A stretch of 64,000 bases of DNA from Hyphomicrobiales bacterium (GCA_900468805.1 UEIF01000021.1:182339-246338); one strand, 5' to 3'. Shown: positions 55,019 through 64,000, counted from the first letter of the stretch. The notes: a model not told the origin generated them from the letters alone. Made by a program: numbers and translations.

Positions 55019-55912
55019 ATGGAAGAGAGAACGAACGCTGAAGCCGACGCCTTGATCGCGGAGACATCACCAGCATTCGGCGGCGTAGCGGCTGGTGGGC
55101 TGATGTGCCTCATGTCCATGTCCTCCATCCAGTTCGGCGCGGCACTTTCCTCCTCCGCCATCGCCACTTATGGACCGGCGGGTGCCACATGGCTGCGCCT
55201 TGCCTTTGCGTCCGTCATTCTGGCCATCGTCGTTCGCCCGCGCATCTTCAGCTATAGCCGTGATCAATGGGTAAGTGCACTGGTTCTCGGCACGACGACG
55301 GCGCTGATGACCACGAGTTTCTTCTCAGCGATCGCGCGTATCCCGCTCGGTCTTGCTGTGGCGATTGATTTTCTCGGCCCCCTGTCGGTCGCGACTATTG
55401 GCTACGGCCTCAGCCGGCGTCTCGTCTGGCCGCTCGTCGCCGCGTTCGGTGTTCTGGCACTCGCCCATGATGGTGAGGGCTGGGTTGGAGATCCGCTCGG
55501 TGTTCTCTTTGCATTTGGCGCCGGAACCGGTTGGGCGATCTATATCGTGCTCACGAAGAAGATCGGCGCGAGCTTCAAGGGACTGGAGGGGCTCTCCATG
55601 TCGCTTATGGTCGCCGCGGTGGTCGCGACACCCCTGGGTTTTTCGGGCGCCGTGCCGAAGCTCGATGCTTACGGCCTGATCGAAATGGCGGGTCTCGCCG
55701 TTCTCGTGCCTCTGCTGCCCTACACGCTGGAACTGATTGCGCTGCGGCGCATGCCGACGGCTTCATTCGGCATCCTCATGAGCCTGGAGCCTGCCATTGC
55801 CGCGGTCGCAGGCTTCATCATTCTGGCACAGCCCATGACGCTTCTGCAGATGGCCGGAACAGCTTTGGTCGTTGCCGCAAGCGCCGGTGCAACCTTTTCC
55901 GCGAGGCAATGA
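55019..55912 (+). CDS. EamA/DMT family transporter
   Basis: Inner-membrane exporter of the drug/metabolite transporter type, RhtA-like. From ATG 55019 the product is 297 residues with ten helices in two EamA repeats. GGAG lies 6 bases before this ATG; an upstream ATG (54992) and TTG (54962) have no such site. Late motif MPTASFGILMSLEPAIAAVAGF is the typical second-repeat signature. Substrate unknown, perhaps amino acids. Confidence 0.88.
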   Translation: MEERTNAEADALIAETSPAFGGVAAGGLMCLMSMSSIQFGAALSSSAIATYGPAGATWLRLAFASVILAIVVRPRIFSYSRDQWVSALVLGTTTALMTTSFFSAIARIPLGLAVAIDFLGPLSVATIGYGLSRRLVWPLVAAFGVLALAHDGEGWVGDPLGVLFAFGAGTGWAIYIVLTKKIGASFKGLEGLSMSLMVAAVVATPLGFSGAVPKLDAYGLIEMAGLAVLVPLLPYTLELIALRRMPTASFGILMSLEPAIAAVAGFIILAQPMTLLQMAGTALVVAASAGATFSARQ

Positions 55913-55916
55913 AGCC

Positions 55917-56384
55917 TCAGCCTGTTTTCTTCGTGGGATCGTCGAGCGCCGGATTGTAGAAGAGCGACAGCGTCAGGCTTTTTGCGATCCGTTCGGCCGT
56001 CGCCATGAACCAGTCCTTGGCCTCTGGCGTCGGTGCCACGTCCTCGAGCGTTTCGGAAAACAGCGAAAGCCATTGCGGGAAAAGATCAGGCGTCATGTTC
56101 GCCACGCCGTGATGCGCCTGCACCGGCTTGCCGCCATAGGCGCCGCTGCGAAAGGCGACGGACGACCAGAAGCTTTTCATCCTGTCCATATGTTCGGGCC
56201 AACGCCCGGAAAGCCGCGCGTCGAACACCGGTCCGAGCTTGGGATGCTGCAGCACACGCCCGTAAAAGGTTTCCACAAGCTTCGCAATGAAGGCCTCGTC
56301 GACGCCGATCGCCTTCATCTCGGCCTCGGCCTTTTCGCGGATCGCGGCAACATGCGCAGCCCGTCCCTGTATCTCATTATTCAT
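55917..56384 (-). CDS. Group III truncated haemoglobin
   Basis: Small haem protein of 155 residues. It has the truncated 2/2 globin fold with FYGRVLQHPKLGPVFDARL and the proximal His in PVQAHHGV. The N-terminal FTMNNEIQ begins at ATG 56384; the longer reading from 56516 covers the control region and is rejected. It is divergent from mbfA, and an Irr-type box lies between them, so iron control is possible. Role in oxygen or NO chemistry is from the family. Confidence 0.87.
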   Translation of the reverse strand: MNNEIQGRAAHVAAIREKAEAEMKAIGVDEAFIAKLVETFYGRVLQHPKLGPVFDARLSGRWPEHMDRMKSFWSSVAFRSGAYGGKPVQAHHGVANMTPDLFPQWLSLFSETLEDVAPTPEAKDWFMATAERIAKSLTLSLFYNPALDDPTKKTG

Positions 56385-56522
56385 CGTAAACCCCGGCGCC
56401 GCTTGCTGCTGGCAGCCCTCATATAGGCCCGCGCACGGGATTGCCAAACCGCGATGGACGAATTGCGGCAATCCGCCAATCTTGCCGGGCTTGGATCTTG
56501 ACCCTCGCCACATCACTCTTTA

Positions 56523-56543
56523 AATTTAGAATAATTCTAAATT
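56523..56543. promoter_or_regulatory. Irr-type iron control element (ICE)
   Basis: A perfect 21-base palindrome with odd centre: AATTTAGAAT, A, ATTCTAAATT. It contains TTTAGAA and TTCTAAA, the core of the rhizobial ICE bound by Irr. It ends 14 bases before the mbfA ATG, so binding would block transcription or initiation there. Confidence 0.85.
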
Positions 56544-56557
56544 ATTGGAGAATATCT

Positions 56558-57541
56558 ATGTTGGCCCGGTTTTTCAGATCACCGAAACGTTCCTTCCGTT
56601 CTCTCTCCGAGCAGGAAATCCTGGCTCTCGCCATCGCCTCCGAGGAAGACGATGCCCGCATCTATCTCGCTTATGCTGAGCACCTGCGTGCCGAGTTTCC
56701 GGCGTCAGCCAAGGTGTTCGAGGATATGGCTGAGGTGGAGGACACGCACCGCAAGTCGCTGATCGAAATCTACCGCCAGCGCTTCGGCGAGCGTATCCCG
56801 CTGATCCGACGCGAGCATGTTCAGGGCTTTTACGAACGCAAGCCGGACTGGCTTCGCGCCAATCTCTCACTCGACTCCATCAGGCAGGAAGCTGAGGCGA
56901 TGGAGGAGCAGGCCTATCGTTTCTATGTCGAGGCGATCAAGCAGACATCTGATGCCTCCACGCGTCAGCTTCTCGGCGATCTCGCGATTGCCGAACAGGG
57001 GCATGAGGAAATTGCCCGCATGCTGGGCGACAAGCACACGCCCGACGATGTGAAGAAGGAAGAGGACGAGACGGCGCGGCGCCGGTTCGTACTGACCTAT
57101 GTGCAGCCGGGTCTCGCCGGTCTCATGGATGGCTCGGTTTCCACGCTCGCACCGATCTTCGCTGCCGCCTTCGCCACGCAGGATACCTGGCAGACCTTCC
57201 TCGTCGGTCTGTCGGCTTCGGTCGGTGCAGGCATCTCTATGGGCTTCACCGAAGCCGCCCATGACGACGGCAAGATCTCCGGCCGCGGCTCGCCGATCAA
57301 GCGTGGCCTTGCCTGCGGTATCATGACGGCGCTCGGCGGTCTCGGTCACGCACTGCCTTACCTCATCCCGCATTTCTGGACCGCGACCATCACCGCCGCC
57401 GTCATCGTCTTCTTCGAGCTTTGGGCGATCGCCTTCATTCAGAACAAATACATGGAGACGCCGTTCCTGCGCGCCGCCTTCCAGGTGGTCGTCGGCGGCA
57501 GCCTCGTGCTCGCAGCCGGTATTCTGATCGGCAATGCCTAA
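56558..57541 (+). CDS. mbfA: MbfA: membrane-bound ferritin-like iron exporter
   Basis: Inner-membrane iron exporter with a fused ferritin-like domain. 327 residues: ferritin/rubrerythrin-like part (about 15-160) with Glu-rich metal site residues (SEEDDARIYLAYAEHL, MAEVEDTHRKSL, EQGHEEIARML), and a VIT1/CCC1-type C-terminal membrane part (about 180-325; GLAGLMDGSVSTLAPIFAAA). TTGGAG precedes ATG 56558. Its Agrobacterium and Bradyrhizobium relatives are repressed by Irr, matching the ICE here. Confidence 0.94.
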   Translation: MLARFFRSPKRSFRSLSEQEILALAIASEEDDARIYLAYAEHLRAEFPASAKVFEDMAEVEDTHRKSLIEIYRQRFGERIPLIRREHVQGFYERKPDWLRANLSLDSIRQEAEAMEEQAYRFYVEAIKQTSDASTRQLLGDLAIAEQGHEEIARMLGDKHTPDDVKKEEDETARRRFVLTYVQPGLAGLMDGSVSTLAPIFAAAFATQDTWQTFLVGLSASVGAGISMGFTEAAHDDGKISGRGSPIKRGLACGIMTALGGLGHALPYLIPHFWTATITAAVIVFFELWAIAFIQNKYMETPFLRAAFQVVVGGSLVLAAGILIGNA

Positions 57542-57587
57542 TTGCGGTCTGGCACAGCCCCAGCCAGTGCGGAGAGACGTCCACACG

Positions 57588-57620
57588 CCAAAATAAAAAA
57601 GCCGGCTTTCGCCGGCTCTT
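57588..57620 (-). terminator. Rho-independent terminator of cysteine-peptidase gene
   Basis: AGCCGGC and GCCGGCT pair around TTTC (57600-57617). Read on minus, TTTTTTATTTT follows at once, so it ends the minus-strand gene at 57643. On plus it may also help end mbfA. Confidence 0.8.
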
Positions 57621-57642
57621 TCACAGTCCCCCTCGAAACTCT

Positions 57643-58242
57643 TTACTTGAGAGCGCCGACCAGAACGTCACGGCCGTTCTCAATGGTGACCCAGCGGCCG
57701 GCGTTGAAGCTCGACTGGCGCTTGATGAAGCTATAGGGCGTCGCAAACCACGGCTTGACGTCGGAAGCGAGGTTGTCGAGCACGAAATCGCCTTCGGCAG
57801 TGCGCAGCGTCAGCACAGCGTGGCCTTCGCCATCGGGCTTGCGCACTACGGTCATCAGCAGATCGGCAGGCGAGAAGCCGCGCTGGATGAGAACACGGCG
57901 CTTCAGAAGCGCGAAATCCTCGCAGTCGCCAGCCGTGGTCGGATAGGCCCAAACCTCGTCTTTGCCGTAGATTTCCTTGTCGGTCATCGGCGTGATGGTG
58001 CGGTTGACCGTCGCGTTGACCGAACGGACCGTCGCCCACCGGGCACCCGTCATGGCGACCGGGCCGGTATTGCGGTTGGCACCGCATTCGCTGCGGTGCG
58101 TCTGACAGAAGTCGTAATGGCCAACCGGCTGCGATGTCGCATTACCGGTCACCATGGATGCATTCTTGCTCGGAGCCGGAATAGCGGCCGGCGCCATTGC
58201 AAACACGGCCATCATGGCCACGAGGAAACCCTTGATCCGCAC
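57643..58242 (-). CDS. Bacterial transglutaminase-like cysteine peptidase (BTLCP)
   Basis: Exported putative Cys protease, LapG-like, 199 residues. It has a signal peptide (cut near IPA/P) and the catalytic Cys in TTAGDCEDFALLKR, His in GEGHAVLTLRT and Asp in FVLDNLASDVKPW. This triad is typical of the BTLCP family, whose members in other species release adhesins from the cell surface. Start ATG 58242. A CtrA-type box lies about 30 bases upstream. Confidence 0.9.
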   Translation of the reverse strand: MRIKGFLVAMMAVFAMAPAAIPAPSKNASMVTGNATSQPVGHYDFCQTHRSECGANRNTGPVAMTGARWATVRSVNATVNRTITPMTDKEIYGKDEVWAYPTTAGDCEDFALLKRRVLIQRGFSPADLLMTVVRKPDGEGHAVLTLRTAEGDFVLDNLASDVKPWFATPYSFIKRQSSFNAGRWVTIENGRDVLVGALK

Positions 58243-58272
58243 GCCCTACTTCCCTGCATCGCCCTTTATTTA

Positions 58273-58288
58273 TTAACAAAGAGTTAAC
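58273..58288. promoter_or_regulatory. CtrA-type box
   Basis: TTAACAAAGAGTTAAC matches the CtrA consensus TTAA-N7-TTAAC fully. It lies 31 bases before the minus-strand cysteine-peptidase start. Cell-cycle regulator CtrA is general in Rhizobiales. Confidence 0.5.
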
Positions 58289-58450
58289 GGAGAGGGCCGA
58301 AAGGAGTCAATCGTTACTTCTTGGGAGTGCCGTACAACTCGTAGACATGGTTAAAATGCAACATAACCTCCGGATGATTGAACAGATCTTATTCAACCAT
58401 GGCCTTCTATTTGGCCAGTTGCATATGCTTTGATAGGGACTGGCTTGCGC

Positions 58451-59248
58451 TCACCGGATCAGGCCTTTGACGGCGCTGCGCAGCCGCTCGATGTCCTGCG
58501 GACGCGATAGCCGGTGATCGCCATCGCGAATGAAGGTCAGTACTACGTCGTCTGCCGGAAGATGTTCCACGAGCTTCATGGCATGCAGATAGGGAACATC
58601 GGCATCTTTCATGCCCTGCAGGATATGGATCGGGCAGCCCGTTTCGATGATGCCGGTCAGCACCCGGTTCTGGCGGCCATCCTCGATCAGCGCGCGCGTA
58701 TAGATGTTGGGCTCCGGGCTATACTGCGAGCGTTCCTCGAAATAGCCGCGCTCCTCCAGCGAGGCGCGTTCCTTTTTCTTGAGGTTCGGTTCGATGAGAT
58801 CGGAGGTGAAGTCCGGCGCCGGTGCGATGAGCACCATGCCTTCGAGCTTTGGTCCGCCATGCCGGGCAAGCTCCTGTGCGACCCGCAGCGCAATCCAGCC
58901 CCCCATCGAAGAGCCGACAAGGATCATTCGTTCCGGCGCGCTGTGACGGATCACCGCGAGTGCTTCCTCCAGCCAGCGCGAGATCGTGCCATCGGTGAAG
59001 GCTCCGCCGGAAAGCCCGTGGCCGGAATAGTCGAGGCGGATGCAGGCCGCGCCCAGTTCCGCGGCAAGCAGGTCGATTTCGATGGCCTTGCTGCCGCTCA
59101 TGTCGGATCGGTAGCCGGATAGCCAAACGAGGGCAGGAAGATCGGTGTTGGCCCGCGCCGGGCGTACCAGCGTGGCGATCTGCCGCGCGGCCTCGCCCTC
59201 GCCGACATCAAGGAACTGGGGCTCAAGAACAGGCATCTGGTCGGACAT
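58451..59248 (-). CDS. Alpha/beta hydrolase
   Basis: Predicted serine hydrolase of 265 residues. The nucleophile elbow is GSSMGGWIAL and the closing His is in RDGDHRLSRPQDIE. IRLDYSGHGLSGG is typical. Substrate unknown; it resembles small acyl-esterase-type enzymes. It is divergent from infC. Confidence 0.88.
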   Translation of the reverse strand: MSDQMPVLEPQFLDVGEGEAARQIATLVRPARANTDLPALVWLSGYRSDMSGSKAIEIDLLAAELGAACIRLDYSGHGLSGGAFTDGTISRWLEEALAVIRHSAPERMILVGSSMGGWIALRVAQELARHGGPKLEGMVLIAPAPDFTSDLIEPNLKKKERASLEERGYFEERSQYSPEPNIYTRALIEDGRQNRVLTGIIETGCPIHILQGMKDADVPYLHAMKLVEHLPADDVVLTFIRDGDHRLSRPQDIERLRSAVKGLIR

Positions 59249-59296
59249 CGGGCAGAACTCCTATTGTTTTCGCCTATAAAACAGATTCTTGACAGG

Positions 59297-59325
59297 CTGA
59301 CAGCAGGTGATTTTTCCGCTATAGG
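59297..59325 (+). promoter_or_regulatory. Likely infC promoter
   Basis: CTGACA at 59297-59302, 17 bases, then TATAGG at 59320-59325. Spacing and position (about 105 bases before the infC start codon) suit a housekeeping promoter. Confidence 0.45.
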
Positions 59326-59429
59326 GTGTTATTGAATCCGTTGCAGTGATGGCGTGACCCGTTTGTGCCCCCCTTTCGAACTGGGACACGAAGCTGCAAC
59401 GTTCCGAACAACGCGAGGAGAATACGACC

Positions 59430-59966
59430 ATTCGCAGACCCTTTAAAACCGACGCGCCCGTAAAGGATGGACCGCGCTCGAACCGGGATATCCGCATTCC
59501 GAAAGTTCAGCTGATTGCTGCTGACGGCCAGAATATGGGCATCGTGCCCACTGACCAGGCTTTGAAAATGGCGGAAGAAGCCGGCCTCGACCTCGTCGAA
59601 ATTTCCCCCAATGCCGAACCGCCTGTGTGCAAGATCCTTGATCTGGGCAAGCTGAAATATGCCAACCAGAAGAAGGCCGCCGAGGCGCGCAAAAAGCAGA
59701 AGATTGTCGAAGTCAAAGAAATCAAGATGCGTCCCAACATCGACACCCATGACTATGAGGTGAAGATGAAGGCGATGGGTCGCTTCTTTGACGAAGGCGA
59801 CAAGGTGAAGGTGACGCTGAAGTTCCGCGGCCGTGAAATGGCCCACCAGGAACTTGGCATGAAGCTTCTCCAGCAGGTCAAGGCCGACACGCTTGAGATC
59901 GCCAAGGTCGAAGCCGAGCCCAAGCTCGAAGGCCGCCAGATGATGATGGTGCTGGCGCCGAAGTGA
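59430..59966 (+). CDS. infC: Translation initiation factor IF-3, ATT start
   Basis: Binds the 30S subunit and checks start codons. Start is ATT at 59430, with GAGGAG at 59414-59419; the product is 178 residues beginning [14 protein letters not shown]. The first ATG in frame (59535) would remove the conserved N-terminal part. IF3 motifs [20 protein letters not shown] and [11 protein letters not shown] are present. Non-standard starts are known in infC and let IF-3 repress its own synthesis. Confidence 0.96.
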   Translation: MRRPFKTDAPVKDGPRSNRDIRIPKVQLIAADGQNMGIVPTDQALKMAEEAGLDLVEISPNAEPPVCKILDLGKLKYANQKKAAEARKKQKIVEVKEIKMRPNIDTHDYEVKMKAMGRFFDEGDKVKVTLKFRGREMAHQELGMKLLQQVKADTLEIAKVEAEPKLEGRQMMMVLAPK

Positions 59967-59988
59967 CCGGTGCCGCATTCTTTCGCTC

Positions 59989-60019
59989 AAAGCCGTCCGA
60001 CAGGGCGGCTTTTGTGTTT
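59989..60019 (+). terminator. Terminator between infC and rpmI
   Basis: AAAGCCGTCC (59989-59998) and GGGCGGCTTT (60003-60012) pair with one G-T, followed by TGTGTTT. It separates infC from rpmI-rplT, which has its own promoter. Confidence 0.7.
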
Positions 60020-60050
60020 CCTGGGGCGGCAAGATTCGTCATCCGCCCCG

Positions 60051-60079
60051 TTGCACTTTCATGACGCTGCGGTTATAAG
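60051..60079 (+). promoter_or_regulatory. Likely rpmI-rplT promoter
   Basis: TTGCAC at 60051-60056, 17 bases, then TATAAG at 60074-60079. It leaves a leader of about 180 bases before rpmI. Confidence 0.55.
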
Positions 60080-60265
60080 CGCGCGTCCGAACTGACCGGC
60101 AGGGCATGCCGTGGCAGTTTCGAATGCTTGCGGACAGGTTTCGTCGCCTGACCCGCAGATCAACAACAAACGCTCCCGCGCCTTGGGCGAAGACCGGAAA
60201 ACCGGGCTTGCGCAAAAGGGTTTCTTTGATGAAGCGCGCAGGGAGGACAGAAACGGAGTAGCAAA

Positions 60266-60469
60266 ATGCCCAAGATGAAGACGAAGTCCTCTGCCAAGAA
60301 GCGGTTCAAGATCACCGCCACCGGCAAGGTCAAGGCGGCTGCCGCTGGCAAGCGCCATGGCATGATCAAGCGCTCGAACAAGTTCATTCGCGACGCACGT
60401 GGCACGATGGTTCTGGCAGAACCCGATGGCCGCAAGGTTGTGAAGAACTATCTGCCGAACGGTCTCTGA
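60266..60469 (+). CDS. rpmI: 50S ribosomal protein L35
   Basis: 67 residues, basic, starting [20 protein letters not shown], with the family-typical [26 protein letters not shown] precedes the ATG. rplT follows after 39 bases; the pair is cotranscribed in most bacteria. Confidence 0.97.
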   Translation: MPKMKTKSSAKKRFKITATGKVKAAAAGKRHGMIKRSNKFIRDARGTMVLAEPDGRKVVKNYLPNGL

Positions 60470-60508
60470 GACTATTCCGGTAACGCGTTAGATTAAGGAG
60501 ATCATGAA

Positions 60509-60913
60509 ATGGCACGTGTAAAAAGAGGCGTCACCGCCCACGCCAAGCACAAGAAGGTTCTGAAGCAGGCCAAGGGTTTCTACGGCCGCCGCAAGAACAC
60601 CATCCGTACCGCCAAGGCCGCAGTCGATCGCTCCAAGCAGTACGCTTACCGCGACCGCAAGGTTAACAAGCGCAACTTCCGCGCTCTCTGGATCCAGCGC
60701 ATCAACGCTGCCGTCCGCGAATTCGGCCTGACCTACGGCCGCTTCATCGACGGTCTGAACAAGGCTGGCATCGAAGTCGACCGTAAGGTTCTCTCCGATA
60801 TGGCAATCCATGAGCCGGAAGCATTCGGCGCCCTGGTTGCTGCCGCCAAGAAGGCCCTTGAATACCTCAAGGAATCCGGCACGGCTAACGAGTTTGAAGG
60901 CGCGGTTCGGTAA
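60509..60913 (+). CDS. rplT: 50S ribosomal protein L20
   Basis: 134 residues, starting [20 protein letters not shown], with [16 protein letters not shown] and [26 protein letters not shown] precedes the ATG. A possible attenuator begins right after its stop codon. Confidence 0.97.
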   Translation: MARVKRGVTAHAKHKKVLKQAKGFYGRRKNTIRTAKAAVDRSKQYAYRDRKVNKRNFRALWIQRINAAVREFGLTYGRFIDGLNKAGIEVDRKVLSDMAIHEPEAFGALVAAAKKALEYLKESGTANEFEGAVR

Positions 60914-60991
60914 CCAGCGCTTCCCAAGCTTGACGCTTTTTTGAATTTTGGGAAACCCGCGCTGGTTTGGGCTAGCGCGGGTTTTTCTTTC
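60914..60991 (+). promoter_or_regulatory. Probable attenuator between rplT and pheS
   Basis: Two exclusive hairpins. Early: CCAGCGC-TTCCCAA (60914-60927) pairs with TTGGGAA (60948-60954) and GCGCTGG (60959-60965), leaving ACCC bulged. Late: AAACCCGCGCT (60953-60963) pairs with AGCGCGGGTTT (60974-60984), followed by TTCTTTCTTT, a terminator. They share 60953-60963. Confidence 0.65.
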
Positions 60992-61061
60992 TTTGTACTG
61001 CTGGCGCGGCCTTGCCGCGCCCGCCTTTCGAACGCCGCCTGATCTGGACGGAAAGAAGACA

Positions 61062-62144
61062 ATGTCAGATATCGACCAGCTTAAATCCTCTCTGCTTGCC
61101 GAAATTGCCGCCGCCAATGACGAGCCCGCGCTCGAAGCCGTCCGTGTTTCGGCGCTTGGCAAGAAGGGCTCGATTTCCGAGCTCTTGAAGACGCTGGGCG
61201 CGATGACCCCAGACGAACGCCAGACCCGCGGCGCAGCGATCAACGCGCTGAAGAACGAGGTGAGCGAAGCCCTCACCGACCGCAAGTCGGTGCTGAAGGA
61301 AGCTGCGATCAGCGCCCGCCTGGCGGCTGAAACGGTCGATGTCAGCCTGCCGGTCCGCTCGTCGCCTGCCGAGCGCGGCCGTATCCATCCGATCAGCCAG
61401 ATCGTCGATGAGATCACCGCGATCTTCGGCGATATGGGCTTCTCGATCGCCGAAGGGCCGGATATCGAGACCGACTATTACAATTTCACGGCTCTTAACT
61501 TCCCCGAGGGCCATCCGGCCCGCGAGATGCACGACACCTTCTTCTTCAATCCGGATGAGAAGGGCGAGCGCAAGGTTTTGCGCACGCATACCTCGCCGGT
61601 GCAGGTGCGCACCATGGAAGCGCAGAAGCCGCCGATCCGCATCATCATTCCCGGCAAGACCTACCGCCAGGATAGCGATGCCACGCATTCGCCGATGTTC
61701 CATCAGGTCGAGGGCCTGGTCATCGACAAGAAGGCCAATGTCGCCAACCTCCGCTGGGTGCTCGAGGAATTCTGCAAGACCTTCTTCGAGGTCGACGGCG
61801 TGACGATGCGCTTTCGCCCGTCCTTCTTCCCCTTCACCGAGCCCTCCTTCGAGGTCGATATCCAGTGCGACCGCTCCGGCCCGATCGTCAAGTTCGGCGA
61901 AGGCACCGACTGGATGGAAATCCTCGGCTGCGGCATGGTCCATCCGAACGTTCTGCGTTACGGCGGTCTCGATCCGGATGAATATCAGGGCTTTGCCTGG
62001 GGCATGGGCCTCGACCGCATCGCCATGCTGAAATACGGCATGCCCGACCTGCGCGACTTCTTCAACGCCGACGTCCGCTGGATAAACCACTACGGCTTCC
62101 GCCCGCTCGACATGCCGACGCTGTTCGGCGGCCTGAGCGTTTAA
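61062..62144 (+). CDS. pheS: Phenylalanyl-tRNA synthetase alpha subunit
   Basis: Catalytic subunit of PheRS that charges tRNA-Phe. From ATG 61062 (GGAAAGAAG upstream) the product is 360 residues. It has the N-terminal coiled coil (about 1-85), motif 2 region ([28 protein letters not shown]) and motif 3 ([17 protein letters not shown]). An extension to 60948 would run over the attenuator and is rejected. pheT follows after 15 bases. Confidence 0.97.
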   Translation: MSDIDQLKSSLLAEIAAANDEPALEAVRVSALGKKGSISELLKTLGAMTPDERQTRGAAINALKNEVSEALTDRKSVLKEAAISARLAAETVDVSLPVRSSPAERGRIHPISQIVDEITAIFGDMGFSIAEGPDIETDYYNFTALNFPEGHPAREMHDTFFFNPDEKGERKVLRTHTSPVQVRTMEAQKPPIRIIIPGKTYRQDSDATHSPMFHQVEGLVIDKKANVANLRWVLEEFCKTFFEVDGVTMRFRPSFFPFTEPSFEVDIQCDRSGPIVKFGEGTDWMEILGCGMVHPNVLRYGGLDPDEYQGFAWGMGLDRIAMLKYGMPDLRDFFNADVRWINHYGFRPLDMPTLFGGLSV

Positions 62145-62159
62145 GGGAGGATTGGACCT

Positions 62160-64000
62160 ATGAAATTCACGCTCTCCTGGCTTAAGGATCATCTGGAAAC
62201 AGATGCCACGCTCGATGAAATCTGCACCCGCCTGACGCAGATCGGGCTGGAGGTGGAGGATGTCGACGACAAGGCAGCCTTCAAGCCCTTCGTCATCGCC
62301 AAGGTTCTTTCGGCGGAAAAACATCCGCAGGCCGACCGCCTGAAGGTGCTGATGGTCGATATCGGCCAGGGCGCTCCGGTGCAGGTCGTCTGCGGCGCGC
62401 CGAATGCGCGTGCAGGCCTCATCGGCGCCTTCGCGGCACCCGGCACCTATGTTCCGGGCATCGATGTGACGCTGTCGGTCGGCAATATCCGCGGTGTCGA
62501 AAGCCGCGGCATGATGTGCTCGGAAAAGGAACTGCGGATCTCCGACAGCCATGACGGCATCATCGACCTGCCGGAAGATGCGCCGGTCGGCGTGAGCTAT
62601 GCTACCTACGCCCATCTCGACGATCCTGTCATCGAGATCAACCTGACGCCGAACCGTCCGGACTGCACTTCGATCTACGGCATTGCCCGTGACCTTGCAG
62701 CCTCCGGCCTTGGCACGCTGAAGACGCGGCCTGCTCCATCCTTCGCCGCCGAGGGCGAAACCCCGGTCAAGCTGACGCTCGATCTCGACGATGCGAAGCT
62801 TTGCCCGGGCTTCGGCCTCAGGCTCGTGCGCGGCGTCAAGAACGGCCCGAGCCCGCGCTGGCTGCAGCAGCGGCTTCTCGCCATCGGTCTGCGTCCGATC
62901 AATGCGCTCGTCGATATTACCAACTACATGACCTTCGACCAGGGTCGGCCGATGCACGTCTTCGACGCCGCCAAGGTCAAGGGAAGCCTGACGGTCCGCC
63001 GTGCCAAGGAAGGCGAGACTGTACTTGCGCTCGACCAGCGCGAATACAAGCTCGGCCCGAACAACGTCGTCATCGCCGATGAGAACGGCGTTGAATCGAT
63101 CGGCGGCATCATGGGCGGCGAGCATTCCGGCTGTGATGAAAGCACCGTCGATGTGCTGATCGAATCCGCTCTCTGGGATCCGATGAACATCGCCAAGTCC
63201 GGCCGTGCGCTTGGCATCATCACCGATGCCCGCTACCGCTTCGAACGCGGCGTCGATCCTGACTATATGGTTCCCGGTCTCGAGCGCACGACGGAGCTGG
63301 TTCTGGAGCTTTGCGGCGGCACTCCGGCAAAGGCCGAGATCGTCGGCTACAAGGGTTATGAGCCGAAGATCGTCGATTTCCCCTATTCGGAGGTCAAGCG
63401 CCTGACCGGCCTCGAGGTCTCGACGGAAGAAAGCAACACGATCCTGACCCGCCTCGGCTTCAAGGTCTCCGGCTCCGGCGAACGCGTCTCCGTCGCCGTT
63501 CCCTCCTGGCGTCCTGATGTGGATGGCAAGGCTGATCTCGTTGAAGAGGTCATGCGCATTCACGGCGTCGACAACATCAAGCCGGCGCCCCTCGAAAGCC
63601 ATGCTGCCGTCAACGGTAAAATCCTGACGGTGCTGCAGATCCGCACCCGCGCCGCCAAGCGCGCCCTTGCCTCGCGCGGCATGCTGGAAGCCGTCACCTG
63701 GTCCTTCATCCCGGAAGATCAGGCGAAGCTCTTCGGGGGCGGTTCTCCGGCTCTCAAGCTCGCCAATCCGATCGCTGCAGAAATGTCGGACATGCGCCCC
63801 TCGCTGCTACCGGGCCTGCTGACCGCTGCCCAGCGCAACGCCGACAAGGGCTATGGCGACGTGGCAATCTTCGAGGTCTCGGGCACCTATGAAAACGATA
63901 CTCCGGAAGGCCAGCGTCGCGTTGCCGGCGGTATCCGCCGCGGTACGGCTTCGCTTTCTGGCGCCGGCCGCATGTGGTCGAATGCGACGAAGGGCGGCGG
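62160..64000 (+). CDS. pheT: Phenylalanyl-tRNA synthetase beta subunit, partial
   Basis: The first 613 codons of PheT, open to the window edge. It starts [20 protein letters not shown], then has the tRNA-binding EMAP-like domain (about 39-150; [20 protein letters not shown]), the B3/4 region (about 215-380) and the B5 domain (from about 405; [19 protein letters not shown]). GGGAGG precedes ATG 62160. About 190 residues, including the anticodon-binding end, are missing. No frameshift was seen. Confidence 0.97.
   Translation, partial: MKFTLSWLKDHLETDATLDEICTRLTQIGLEVEDVDDKAAFKPFVIAKVLSAEKHPQADRLKVLMVDIGQGAPVQVVCGAPNARAGLIGAFAAPGTYVPGIDVTLSVGNIRGVESRGMMCSEKELRISDSHDGIIDLPEDAPVGVSYATYAHLDDPVIEINLTPNRPDCTSIYGIARDLAASGLGTLKTRPAPSFAAEGETPVKLTLDLDDAKLCPGFGLRLVRGVKNGPSPRWLQQRLLAIGLRPINALVDITNYMTFDQGRPMHVFDAAKVKGSLTVRRAKEGETVLALDQREYKLGPNNVVIADENGVESIGGIMGGEHSGCDESTVDVLIESALWDPMNIAKSGRALGIITDARYRFERGVDPDYMVPGLERTTELVLELCGGTPAKAEIVGYKGYEPKIVDFPYSEVKRLTGLEVSTEESNTILTRLGFKVSGSGERVSVAVPSWRPDVDGKADLVEEVMRIHGVDNIKPAPLESHAAVNGKILTVLQIRTRAAKRALASRGMLEAVTWSFIPEDQAKLFGGGSPALKLANPIAAEMSDMRPSLLPGLLTAAQRNADKGYGDVAIFEVSGTYENDTPEGQRRVAGGIRRGTASLSGAGRMWSNATKGG

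Noticed and set aside
61065..63602. 845-codon minus frame opposite pheS and pheT
   Set aside because: Long only because GC-rich codons lack antisense stops; pheS and pheT are certain.

Overview
The window reads as about 64 kb of a Rhizobiaceae chromosome (Rhizobium or close relative). This rests on GC-rich coding with strong Shine-Dalgarno sites, a cpa/ctp-type Tad pilus operon, a BA14K-type small protein, a bacterial transglutaminase-like cysteine peptidase with a CtrA-type box, an Irr-type box in front of an mbfA-type gene, an ATT-initiated infC and rhizobial-type intergenic repeats. No phage, IS element, CRISPR array or plasmid gene was seen. The assignment is from gene content only; no search was run.

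Layout. 1-7.9 kb: tight plus-strand operon cpaB-cpaC-cpaD-cpaE-cpaF-tadB-tadC; a TadD-like TPR lipoprotein lies just beyond on the opposite strand, after a LysE-type exporter. 9.7-12.5 kb: M17 aminopeptidase, MarR regulator, SH3-NlpC/P60 hydrolase. 12.6-19.6 kb: minus-strand peptide/amide utilisation block (DmpA-type P1 peptidase, LysR regulator, substrate-binding protein, two permeases, amidase) with no ATPase gene. 19.8-24.4 kb: a 64-residue protein, a three-part kinase / M23-like / class III PLP enzyme, and PurU.

24.6-30.2 kb is an exopolysaccharide group: acyltransferase, polymerase-like membrane protein and GH5 glycosidase on minus, facing a Wzz/GumC chain-length protein on plus. 30.2-43.3 kb is a 14-gene minus-strand surface-sugar cluster. 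It starts with the CDP-sugar genes rfbF-rfbG, a 3,5-epimerase and a 3-C-methyltransferase, then carries a glycosyltransferase, a DegT aminotransferase, a CmcI-like protein, WbqC, PhyH, two further methyltransferases, an NAD-dependent reductase, an ATP-grasp enzyme and a metallophosphoesterase. Most junctions overlap by 4 bases (ATGA type), so the genes are probably translated together. A tRNA-Leu(CAG) gene has its 3' end facing this cluster. The set predicts a CDP-linked branched (3-C-methyl) 6-deoxyhexose, probably further methylated, plus an amino sugar or acyl modification.

44.4-59.2 kb is mixed housekeeping and accessory material: BA14K protein, Rdx/SelW-like protein, GH25 lysozyme, methyltransferase, GlxA-type regulator, lepA, tenA, XRE-cupin regulator, GNAT, HAD, acetylpolyamine amidohydrolase, recX, EamA exporter, truncated haemoglobin and mbfA around an Irr box, cysteine peptidase and an alpha/beta hydrolase. 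59.4-64 kb is the translation block infC, rpmI-rplT, pheS-pheT (pheT runs off the window). It has recognisable promoters and terminators and, between rplT and pheS, a clear pair of mutually exclusive hairpins that looks like an attenuator.
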